Source: Beta vulgaris subsp. vulgaris
Taxonomy: Eukaryota > Streptophyta > Magnoliopsida > Caryophyllales > Amaranthaceae
Length of the DNA: 64,000 bases
Assembly (NCBI RefSeq): GCF_026745355.1
Contig: NC_079204.1
Coordinates: 5,389,103 to 5,453,102 of the forward strand
Reading direction: 5' to 3'
This document shows positions 54,021 to 64,000 of the stretch, piece after piece. Each line of letters opens with the position of its first letter. Positions within the stretch are counted from its first letter, which is position 1. Below the pieces are notes generated by a model. The model saw only the letters and a program-made list of their open reading frames with translations. It was not told the origin of the DNA and did no database searches. A program made the translations under genes and the position numbers.

Positions 54021-54757
54021 AATCTTTAATTGTCCACATTTAAAAAATATAAAAAAAAGTTATAATTTGATAGTATGCATCGAGACGAATCTAACAAGAT
54101 CTCACTTGACTATGTTTTTCTTTATATATTGGCATAAATTAGAGTCAAAAGTAATCAATAAATAGTGTCATTTCATCCAATGTTTCATTTAAAATAGAAT
54201 AGAAAAAGTATCTCTTATCGGGTATAAGTAAAAATTATAAGAATTTGATATTTGGAATCCTTGCATTGAGAATAATTTAACAAGATCCCACTTGACTATG
54301 TTTTTTTTTCTAATAATGCGAAATAGTTTAACAAGATTGGTTGATGAATAGTGTCACAAAATCAAATGATGCAACTAAAAAAATACGGAGGTAATATTGC
54401 ATGGTCAAACTTTAAAACTTTTTACAAATATTCTCATTGATATATACAAGAAAATATCCTAACGTAGGATCTTGTTAAATTCGTCTTAATGTATAGTTTT
54501 ATAATAACTTTTTATCATTTTCATTAATACATAACTCAAGTATATTGATGATCAAAGATACGTGTTGGAGGTTGTGTAAAAGAAACTGAAACTATATATT
54601 GAAATGTAGGGAGTAATATTTTCAAATATTTCCGGCATGACAGCATTGATCTTCTTTTTCTGGCATTGAATTTGATTTGAATAATTGATGGGTTATATTT
54701 GATCAAGTAAGGATAATTACAATTTACAAGAAATGACGGTGCGTTTTTTAGATTAAA
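54021..54757. other. AT-rich intergenic stretch with Stowaway-like debris
   Basis: Motifs of the type ACGGAGGTAAT (about 54374), ATCTTGTTAAATTCGTCTTA (about 54470) and TGTAGGGAGTAAT (about 54605) look like worn Stowaway MITEs. None has two good ends. No coding sequence is seen. Confidence 0.3.
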
Positions 54758-55558
54758 ACTAGTTCTTTTTCCCGGGCGATGCCTCGAGTCATTTGCAATA
54801 AACAAATATGTTTAAACATAATTTATTTTGCTACTTTTTGTATTTTTTATCAATTATAAAAGGCAAAAGCTAACGGACGCCCCAGGGACGCTAGATAATA
54901 AATATATTATTCTATTTAATTACTCATATTTATATAAAATAATATAATAATGTATAATTCCAATGTAATGCATTTAAATGCTTTGCATTTGAATTAAATG
55001 TTTTCCCTTTTTCTTTTGTAAAACATTAAATGTTTTGCATTGGAATTATACATTATCTATTATTTTGTATAAATATGAGTAATTAAGTACAATAATATAT
55101 TTCTTATCTAGTGTCCCGGGGTGTCCGTTAGCAAGATCCAAAAAAATTTGAAAAATTCACGTCACGATGTGATAAGTAAAAAACATTGAATGGTTTGAGC
55201 TTGAAAACAATATCTTAAAAGAAATTGTGGTAAGAGAATATGACATCAATATTTTATTGTAAGTTACGCAATAAGTGTGTTATTGATGTATATACTTGTT
55301 TAAGTTTTTTTAGTTAAGTTTAATTATTACAAGACTTTATCATATTTTATTTTAAACATTAGACAACAAAGTCATCGTGTATTGATAGTTAAACTCTTAA
55401 TTTTCATTTCAAAGCTCACGTGTTCGATACCTTGCACTTACACATTTTAAAAAAAATGAGGAGTACACATAAACATAAAGCATCTGCGTTAGAAATTTGA
55501 GGAGAGTGTTACGTGGCACATAGGCTTTTTTTCGCACGCCTTTTAATATATTTGTATT
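54758..55558 (-). mobile_element. Helitron-like element (about 800 bp) with a MITE inside
   Basis: On the - strand the left part reads AATACAAATATATTAAAAGG then CGTGCG and GCCACGTAACACTCTCC, close to the element at 53757. It ends GGCATCGCCCGGGAAAAAG then AACTAGT. The 5' TC is degraded. A 263-bp long-TIR element (54869-55131) sits inside, which explains part of the extra length. No Rep/helicase coding. Confidence 0.6.
54869..55131. mobile_element. long-TIR MITE (263 bp) inside a Helitron
   Basis: The left arm GCTAACGGACGCCCCAGGGA and the right arm, inverted, GCTAACGGACACCCCGGGAC match for about 110 bp through AATTACTCATATTTATA and TGTATAATTCCAATG. The element is almost all inverted repeat. 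A target duplication is not clear, so the superfamily is open (Mutator-like is possible). Confidence 0.65.
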
Positions 55559-55598
55559 ATGGAAGAATTATTAACATGACAAGATTACATCTTCAATG

Positions 55599-55690
55599 AA
55601 GAGTGATTTCCCATGAAAAAACATAATCTAAGAGTGATTTCCCATGAAAAAACATAATCTAAGAGTGATTTTCCATGAAAAAATATAATC
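55599..55690 (+). repeat. 31-bp tandem repeat, three copies
   Basis: The unit is AAGAGTGATTTCCCATGAAA then AAACATAATCT, at 55599, 55630 and 55661. The first two copies are identical and the third has a few changes. From 55690 to 55970 the sequence has an A-rich stretch and short repeats of the type ACATGACTAACAAACCAA, but no gene. Confidence 0.9.
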
Positions 55691-55970
55691 TATTTCATTT
55701 TTAAACACCATGATACATGCTATAAGTGCCATTCTTTAGCTTTTCAGTTCGGTTCAACCCAAAATAACACAGCCTAATACAGTAATACTTTTGCCTTCTG
55801 ACAAAAAAAAAAAACAAAAACAAAGGAGAGATCAAATAGGCTTACACTTTTGCCGCTTACACGTCAATCCGTAGATGGTGCACACGTTCGTATGATAAAA
55901 ATGTGCGCATGTGTACATGACTAACAAACCAAATGTACATGAATGACAAGTTAAATGAGCACATGTATAT

Positions 55971-58900
55971 TTATTTTTTTTTTTTGAGAGGAAAAGGGAA
56001 AGATATATTAAGAGGATGAAAGAGTATCCATGAGTACATATGGAGCAATGTCATGGGGACAATGATTTTCCCAGATCTGCTCAGTGCCAAAAGGAATTAC
56101 TTGCGCTAGATGGTGCGCTACATAATTTCCCCCACGTTTCACATGAGACCATGTAATGTGTGTAAAACTAGTACCCAAGGACATTATATCACTCATGACC
56201 AAATCAAGATCAGACAAGTACATATTCCCTTTTGTTAGTTTGCAAATTAAAGATTGGCAATCAGATTCAAAAATAACTCGTTGAAGCTTGCGGTCGCGGC
56301 ACAGACGCAATGCCATTGCCATAGCTTTTGCTTCGGAAACTTCAGGTGACCAGAAGGCTCGAGACCTTCTTGTAGCTGCGAACAAGGTCTGCCCGGTGTG
56401 GTCTCTCGCAACGACCCCTAATCCCACCCAACCGTCCTCCTTCAGAGATGCGTCAACATTTACCTTGATGATACCTGCAGGTGGGGGACTCCACACTTCC
56501 GGAGATGGAGTTCGAAGTTGCGGCATTGGAGTGTAGATTTTTGATGCATACGCACTATGCTCTTCAACCCACCTCTTCACCCTATCCAGTATTATAGCAT
56601 TGGGAGTGTGATTATTCTCGAACACCTTCCGGTTTCGTTCCCCCCAGATACACCAAGCAAGGAACATACCCCGTTGTACTAGCTTTGGATCAAGAGACTT
56701 CCAACTCACCACCAACTCACTCATGGAGGCAAAATCCGTCCACTTTGTCATTTCCACACAATTGCAATCTTCCCACAAGTCTCGCACTCGGCTACAATCA
56801 AACAAAGCATGGCCCGCCGTTTCCTCCTCTTGGTTGCACCACGGGCAAGGAGCTTCAGTCACTAAGTGCCTCTTTAAAAGAAGCTCTCGTACCGGGAGAG
56901 TATTTGTGCAGAGCCTCCAGAAAAAATGTCTCACCTTGGGACTAGTTTCGGACTTCCATAATTCAACCCATACCTGGTGGAAGTGATCAAGATTGCAACC
57001 TTTTCCCAAAAAATAGGCGGTCTTCACAGAGTACATACCATCTTTGGTAAAGGCCCAAGAGAGTTCATCGGGTTGTCCACTGTTACTCAAAGGAAGGGAG
57101 AGAATACTTTTCTTATCAACATCATCAAAATTCACATCCAGTAAATCCATGCGCCACTCATTACGTTGAGGGTCAATGAGGTCAGCCACCATTTGTAGAT
57201 GTTGCACTTCCCCACTCACCACAAACCGACCTTCTTCACGAACTAGCCAAGGGTCACGCCAGATATTAACATTCTTTCCATCCCCAACTCGCCATACAAC
57301 CCCCTCCTTCACTAAAGCTTTTGAACCCCATATGCTACGCCACGCATAGCTACAAGAAACACCAAGGTAAGAGTCTAAAAACTCACTGTGAGGGAAATAC
57401 TTTGCCTTCATGACTCGCCCAAGAAGGGAGTTAGGGGCTCGCACCATGCGCCAGGCTTGTCTACCTAGTAGAGCCTCATTAAACACCGCCAAGTCACGGA
57501 ATCCCATGCCACCCAAACACTTAGGGGAACACAAACTATCCCAGCTTTTCCAGTGAATTTTGCGCTTGTCTCCACTTTGACCCCACCAAAACCTCGCCAT
57601 CATGGAATGAATTTTTTGAGTAACCGATAATGGTAGTTTATAGACCCCCATAAGATACGTCGGAATGGCTTGAATCACGGACTTTAAGAGAACTTCTTTA
57701 CCAGCACGTGAAAGAAACTTTTCTTTCCATCCTTGGAGCTTCTTCCAAATTCTGTCAATCAAAGCTTCAAAAACAACCTTTTTTGATCTGCCAATAATCG
57801 CCGGGATACCCAAATATTTCTCATGTTTCTCAACTTGCTTCATCTTCAAAATCTGCATCAAACCCTCTCGTTGACTATCACTTACTCCTGAACTAAACGA
57901 AACCTCCGATTTTTCATAATTAATTTTCTGTCCGGAAGCTGCTTCATACTGGTTGAGAATATCAACTACAACAGAGCATTCCTGGCGGTTCGCCCTAGCA
58001 AACAGGAGACTATCATCAGCAAAGAGAAGGTGTGATACCACGGGACCGTTGCGGCTCGCTTTGGCCCCATGTAATTTCCCTTCAATGACTCGTTGCTGCA
58101 ACATGTGAGAGAAAGCATCAGCAATAAGGATGAACAAGTAGGGAGAGAGAGGGTCACCCTGCCGTAAACCCCGGGAGGGATTACAAGGCCACACACACCT
58201 CCGTTTATAACGAAGGAGTATGAAACTGATGAAACACAATCCATGATCAAATTGACCCAACGACTATCAAAACCCATGGTGAGAAGGAGCTTACGCAAAA
58301 AACCCCATTCCACTCGATCATATGCCTTGCTCATATCAAGTTTCATCGCAATCAACCCCTTGCGCCCCTTCTTCCGTGTTTTCATAGTATGAAAAATTTC
58401 CATAGCCACAAGAGCATTGTCAGTAATCAAGCGCCCAGGCACGAAGGCACTTTGATTTTCAGTAACTAGAGAAGGAAGAATATTTTTCAAGCGAATCACA
58501 ATAGCTTTAGATACCAGTTTGTAGAGTACATTACAAAGAGCAATAGGTCTATACTCAGCAGTAGAGGTCGGGTGCTTCACTTTGGGGATCATAACAATAT
58601 TAGTAGCATTAATATCCCTGGGAGAAACTGAGCCATGGAGAATGCTACTAACAAAAGAGGTTACATCATCACCAATAACATGCCAAAAACGTTGATAGAA
58701 AATAGCGTGCATACCATCGGGACCAGGGGCCTTGCAGGGGTGCATCTGCTGGAGGGCCTGGTGGATTTCCTCTTTCGTAAAGGGACGCATGAGCTCCCTG
58801 TTATAGTCTTGGGATATGAGCTGGGGAACATATTGGAGGACTTCATCCAGATTCGTCTCCGAGGGGGCCGAAGAGGTGAACAAACCTTCATAAAATGTTG

Positions 58901-60140
58901 TCACAATTCGCTCAATATCCGCGGCCTGAGTCTGCATAACTCCACTTTCATCTAACAATCCATCAATCCGATTTCGTTTTTTCCGTTGGGAGGCTTTGTG
59001 ATGGAAGTAAGTTGTGTTTTTGTCCCCATCACGGACTTCCGCGACTCGACTTCTAATGTACCAGTACGCTTCGAATTTCTCATTCAAATCATCGAGATGT
59101 TTTTCCAGCTGGGCACATTCCGTACAACTTGCTGCAGAAATGGTCTTTTTTTGTGCAAGATCAAGCTTTTTCTCCACATCCTTGATTTGTTTCTCCAGTT
59201 TATGAAATTTGCCCGAGCTCCAGTTCACCAAATTACTCGCTACACACCCGATACGGCTTCTTAAGTCCTCCCCACGAGTAGCCTGCCACACCTTTTTAAC
59301 CTCCTCCTCACAACTTTCCTCTAGAAGCCAGCTTGTTTCAAATTTAAAACTTCTCTTTCGCATTGGATTTGCACCCTCACTAGCTCTTTGATTAACAAAA
59401 ATTGCAGTGTGGTCAGATTTATAGCGAACAAGGTGCTTGACATTGAAAGTTGGAAAGAGATCAATCCAAGTTTGGGACGCTAAAAAACGATCAAGCCGTT
59501 CGCGAACCCTTGTTTCAACCGTATTCCCCCGCTCCCAAGTGTACCATTTGCCTTCATACCCCAAATCACGCAGCTCGCAGGCCTCTATAGCCTCACGGAA
59601 ATGCTCAATCTCTCTCCTCCTCCTCTCAACTCCCCCTTCAATCTCAGCATAACTTAGCAGCTCATTAAAATCCCCCCCTACCAGTACAGGGGTGTCAATC
59701 TGTTCACAAAGAGTTCGAAGCAGATGCCAAGTCTTATGTTTGTCTTCCTCTTTCGGCCACCCGTAGACTCCAACAAACCGCCACTTCATCCCCGCTTTAA
59801 GAACGTCCCCACATATATGGTTTTGTGAATAGGACAGCAGTGTGAAGCTAATCTCCTCTCGCCAATAAACACATAATCCTCCCGCTTTGCCAATACTCGC
59901 AACACCAAAAGCTCCATGATATCCGAGTCTGTCCTTAAGGTTCTCAACTTCATTCTTCTTGATCATTGTCTCCGACAAAAATAAAATGTCGGGGGCCATT
60001 TGATTACTCCATTTGCGGAGTTGGCGAACTGTCCGGGGATTGCCCACCCCCGGCAGTTCCAACATAAAATACTCATAATGCTGGGCGGGGTTGGGGCTCG
60101 CCAACCTCCGCCGAAAGATTGAAATCATGATCATCAAGTG
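55971..60140 (-). mobile_element. LINE A: 5'-truncated L1-type retrotransposon
   Basis: A 16-bp target duplication ATGAGCACATGTATAT (55955-55970 and 60141-60156) bounds the element. The 3' end on the - strand is a poly(A), seen as a T run at 55971-55985. The 4170 bp hold ORF2 only; ORF1 and the 5' UTR are missing, as in most LINE copies. ORF2 is split into two frames by one indel. Confidence 0.93.
56008..60125 (-). pseudogene. LINE A ORF2: endonuclease, reverse transcriptase, RNase H
   Basis: The first frame (57966-60125) begins inside the endonuclease (ELPGVGNPRTVRQL, DILFLSETM, VGGDFNELLS, RYKSDHTAIF). It goes on to the RT (LCNVLYKLVSKAI, FVPGRLITDNALVAMEIFH, KLDMSKAYDRVEW). The second frame (56008-58205 or so) continues with SRGLRQGDPLSPYLF, the catalytic HLLFADDSLLF, a zf-RVT zinc finger (CPWCNQEEETAGHALFDC) and the RVT_3 RNase H (VNVDASLKEDGWVG, VIFESDCQSLI). 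The frames change at about 58180-58200. Codons elsewhere are well kept, so the copy is fairly young. Coding relates to retrotransposition only. Confidence 0.9.
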
Positions 60141-60173
60141 ATGAGCACATGTATATGACTAACAAGCCAAATG

Positions 60174-60225
60174 AATATATATATATATATATATATATAT
60201 AATAATATTATATATATTATATATA

Positions 60226-60266
<41 letters not shown>

Positions 60267-60292
60267 TATATATATTATATATATATATATAT
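60174..60292. repeat. (TA)n-rich low-complexity tract between the two LINEs
   Basis: About 120 bp made almost only of TA and AATATT steps, with short breaks. It lies between the right target duplication of LINE A and the poly(A) end of LINE B. It is a possible unpairing or length-variable site. Confidence 0.9.
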
Positions 60293-60303
60293 GTCACGTA
60301 ACA

Positions 60304-63300
60304 TTTTTTTTTTTTTTTGACCGGAAAGCTAGCTAGCATTTTATTCAATCAAAAGATCATCAGATACAAAACGCTGTGCCTCTATAGGCACTTCCTCGAG
60401 CCACACTCGCAGCTCGGAATAATTCCTACTCAAATGGGCAAGGTTATGAGCAACCTTATTCCCATCCCTATTAACATGATTAAACTCAATAGAAAAACAA
60501 CTACTAGCTAGCAATAATATATCCGAAACAATAAAACCAAAGCTAGTCGCCTCCTTGGTTTTTTTCTTTAGATGCTGGATCAATTTGCTACAATCACTCT
60601 CCAATACCACATTATGAAACCCAGACTCCATCGCAATTTGGAGGCCATGTCGAGCCGCAACAGCTTCAGCAACATCAACATCATATTTTCCTTCGGTCAG
60701 CAGGCATGTAGCGCCCATTACTTCACCATGTTCATCTCGAATTATCGCCCCACAACCCACCTTACCATCCTCAAACACCGCTGCATCAGTATTAATTTTA
60801 TACCTACCCGCGTTTGGTGGTATCCACCTGCCTCTTGCACCCACAGCCACCTGTTTCTTTTCACCATCACCCTCCATAGTTGCCAAGCTTTCCCTCACAA
60901 CTACCATGGCCTTATTGAGAGCATCTTCCACTGTCACCCATGTTTGTCTAAAGACCCATGCATTCCGCCTTAGCCATACCTGCCACAGTAAGCTCCAGAA
61001 CATCGTCCACCAATGCTCATCTGTGATTATTTTTGCCTTGTCAATACACCACTCGCGGAAGGAGCCCCAATCTATGGTCATTACTTTCCAGTCGTAAAGG
61101 TGAGAGTTTCCACAGTCTTTTTGCCTCCTCACAGTCAAGGAAAGTGTGCATTATTGACTCGCTTGCTTCCCCACACATAGGGCATCGTATCTTGCCTTCC
61201 ATACCCCATTTCATCAGGTTTTCTCTCGTTGCTAAGCCTCCATGTATTGCTTGCCACCCAAAGAGTTTCACCTTTGAAGGGAGTATTGATTTCCATACTC
61301 TCTTCCATAAAGTACTACTAACACTTCCAGATGATGAAGCCACTGTCTTCTTTCTTCCTTCCAGCTCTAAATAATATGCACTTTTAACTGTGAAATCCCC
61401 ATGTTTAGAATAGTGCCAAGTCCACTCATCCACGCCATGGTACCGAGGAATTGGGATACTTCGAATCGCTGCTACTTCCCATGCCGTAAATAGCTGCCGC
61501 AGTTTTTCATCGTCCCATTCTCGTCCAGCCATCAATTCACTCACCATAATCAGCTCATCTTCCCTCCTATTTCCTTGCGTTAGCAGCCGAAACTTAGGTA
61601 GAGACGGTACCCAAGGGTCCTTCCACATATTGATAGTGCTTCCATCCCCAACAACTTTTCGAATTCCCCGCTGCAGTAGACCCCTTGCTGATAATAGTGA
61701 TCTCCATGTATAACTTGCCAGTGAGCTCACTTTAACATCCATCAATGAGGAGTGAGGAAAATATTTATTTTTCAAAGTCTTTGCCATGAACGAATTTGGG
61801 TACTTTACAATCCTCCACACTTGCTTGGCTAAGAGAGCTTGATTAAAAGCTGGTAGGTTTCTCATTCCTAATCCTCCATTTTTTTTTCGCATCATACAAC
61901 TTATGCCACGCTATCCATGCCATTTTCTTCTCGTTTGCTTTCTGACCCCAAAAGAAATCCCTATACATCCTCTCCATGTCATTCAGAATGCTTATCGGAA
62001 TATTGAAACATTGCATAGCATAAGTAGGGATAGCTTGAGCAATTGCCTTTATCAGAACTTCTTTTCCTGCATGAGATAGAAATCTTTCCTTCCATCCTTT
62101 GAGTTTTTTTAAGACTCTCTCTTGAATGTGCCGGAAAACTACTTTTTTGGAGCCACTTACACAAGTGGGTAAACCTAGGTATTTCTCATAGTCCTCCACA
62201 GCCTTAAAAGTTAACTTCATCTGAAGCAATTCTTGCTTTTCTTGCTCTACATTTCGGCTAAAGGACACCTCTGATTTCTCCATGTTCAGTTTCTGTCCCG
62301 ATGCAGCTTCATAAATAGAGAGAATCTTTTCCACTTCTGTCTCATTTGCTCTGGTAAAAAGCACACTATCATCAGCAAAAAATAAATGAGAAATCGCATC
62401 AACTTTTTTACCGATTTTTATCCCATGAATTTCCTTCTTTGCCTCCGCATCTCTCAATAGAGTAGAAAAACCTTCAGCACAAATAATAAATAGGAACGGA
62501 GACAAAGGGTCCCCTTGTCGAAGCCCACGCGTAGGGGTGAAATATCTGGTGGGCTGTCCATTCACAAGTATGGAGAAGGAAGTAGTTTTAACACAATTCA
62601 TAATCCGAGTGACAAAAGCTGTCGGGAACCCGAGTTTTAGCATCATTTCCTCCAAAAACACCCACTCCACTCTGTCATACGCTTTGCTCATATCAAGTTT
62701 TAAACCCATATACCCCTTCGTTCCTTTTTTTTTCTTCCTCAAGTAGTGAAAACATTCATAAGCCACCAAAATATTGTCCGTAATAAGTCTGCCCGGAACA
62801 AATCCACTCTGCGTTTCATGAATGACTGCTGGCAACACTATTTTCATTCGATTTGCTAACACTTTCGATATCAGCTTATAAAGCACATTGCACAGACTAA
62901 TTGGTCTAAAATCAACAGGAGACTCACAATCTTTTTTCTTTGGAATTAGAGCAATGTAAGTCTGATTTATATCACCAATTTCTTCACCATGATTTAAACA
63001 ATTTAACACCTTATCAATTACACTGTCCCCAACTACATGCCAATATTTTTGATAGAAAAGTGCACACATACCATCAGGTCCTGGTGCTTTGGTTGGGTGC
63101 ATCTGTTTCAACGCCTCACATACTTCTTCCCTCCTATACGGCTCCTCCAAGACGTGTTGCATCTGAGATGAAAGAAGGGGAGTGACTTTATCAAGCACCG
63201 GTGCCGGTTCAATGTTTTCATTCGCCCGGAACAAGTCTGCAAAATACTGGATCAAGACATTAGCAATATCTTCCTCTTCATCAAACACCTCCCCTGCTTC

Positions 63301-64000
63301 GTTTTTGAGTCGCACTATATTATTTCTCACCCTTCTCTGCTTTGTTTTTTCATGGAAAAACTTCGTATTTTTATCCCCATGTTGTAGCCACTCCTGCCTA
63401 CTTCTTTGTTTCCAATAAACTTCTTCCCGACTCTCCATCTCATCTAAGCGAGTATCAATTGCGCGCATCCGAGAAATATTCTCCACCGTCGGATCACGCT
63501 CCATTAACTCTCTCATTTGATGCGTGAGTGCTCTCATTTCTTTTGCAGCATTCCCGAACTTTTCTTTACTCCACACTCGCAATTCCTTGGACACGTAACT
63601 GAGATCAGTTTGTACATCCTCTCCAGATCTCCACATATCGCCAATCATCGCGCCACATTCATCATCCTTTGTCCAGAATTCCTCAAATCTGAAAAGTCTC
63701 CGTTTTTGGTTGTTACCCGTAGCAGCTGTACATTTTCGAATACTCAAAACTAGTGGAAGATGATCTGACCTTCGCTTCTCCAGGTGAGTGACATAAGAGC
63801 CCCCATAATTCTCCCTCCATAAAGAGTTTGCTACAAATCTATCAAGCCGCTCCTGCAGATTTTTCTCTCCCCCTTGGTTGTTTGTCCATGTGAAGGGATG
63901 ACCCACGTAATGTAAATCCTCAAGCCTACACTGATCCAAAGCTTGACGGAAATCAGCTGCATCTGTAAAATTAAAATCACTTCCACCTTGTTTCTCCGTG
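60304..64000 (-). mobile_element. LINE B: L1-type retrotransposon, runs off the window
   Basis: The 3' poly(A) on the - strand is the T run at 60304-60318. Coding runs from there to the right edge and is still open at 64000, so the 5' part is outside. The left flank is the TA tract, so no target duplication can be checked. It is a different family from LINE A: the RT and zinc-finger blocks align but differ at many positions. Confidence 0.9.
60341..64000 (-). pseudogene. LINE B ORF2 (partial): endonuclease end, RT, zf-RVT, RNase H
   Basis: Three frames follow one another. 61843-64000 holds the endonuclease tail (YVGHPFTWTNNQGGEKN, RRSDHLPLVL) and the RT (ALIPKKKDCESPVDFRPISL, FVPGRLITDNILVAYECFH, KLDMSKAYDRVEW, TRGLRQGDPLSPFLF, HLFFADDSVLF). 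61041-61895 holds the region after the RT and the zf-RVT finger (CPMCGEASESIMHTFLDC). 60341-61138 holds the RNase H (INTDAAVFEDGKVGCG, VVLESDCSKLIQHL). Frameshifts lie at about 61880 and about 61090. The ORF is open to the window edge. Confidence 0.88.

Noticed and set aside
56288..59652. Many + strand frames in the LINE regions
   Set aside because: They are antisense shadows of the LINE ORF2 coding sequence.

Overview
The window is plant nuclear DNA: AT-rich, with GT-AG introns, a plastid-targeted gene, and Ty1/copia, LINE, SINE, Helitron, hAT, Mutator-like, Stowaway and Harbinger-like insertions. The genes look eudicot. I cannot name the species from the sequence alone.

The core is a cluster of four ABC transporter genes of the plant ABCC10 (MRP) type. 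Copies 1 and 2 (5164-11329 and 14581-21446, + strand) are tandem, each with 11 coding exons and an open frame (about 1490 and 1486 aa by my exon model). Copies 3 and 4 lie on the - strand, facing them. Copy 4 (46611-52474) is open throughout (about 1468 aa). Copy 3 (32714-40491) has good exons 2 onward, but its first coding exon is broken by a 623-bp retroposed sequence, a 127-bp SINE and a block of about 1.1 kb. Copies 3 and 4 lack one intron that copies 1 and 2 have. They arose from a segmental duplication of about 8 kb (about 31.2-41.5 kb and 45.2-53.2 kb) that also copied the last exon of a neighbouring gene.

That neighbour is a two-exon gene for a small plastid DUF3143-type protein (29292-32322, + strand). 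Its duplicated last exon at 46051 has lost the stop codon.

Between copy 2 and the DUF3143 gene sits a complete Ty1/copia retrotransposon (22358-28374, - strand), with 5-bp target duplications, near-identical LTRs and broken gag-pol frames. It landed inside an older LINE RNase H relic. Its LTRs carry a dense array of TCGCGA palindromes. The right end holds two L1-type LINEs on the - strand: one 5'-truncated but bounded by a 16-bp target duplication (55971-60140), and one running off the window (60304-64000).

The intergenic stretches are mostly small mobile elements. Several are dated or bounded exactly by target duplications or by the empty site in the paralogous segment. Nested cases include a hAT in a hAT, a hAT in a SINE, a Mutator-type MITE in a larger inverted-repeat block, and an LTR element in a LINE relic. 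No rRNA gene, free-standing tRNA gene or CRISPR array was seen.
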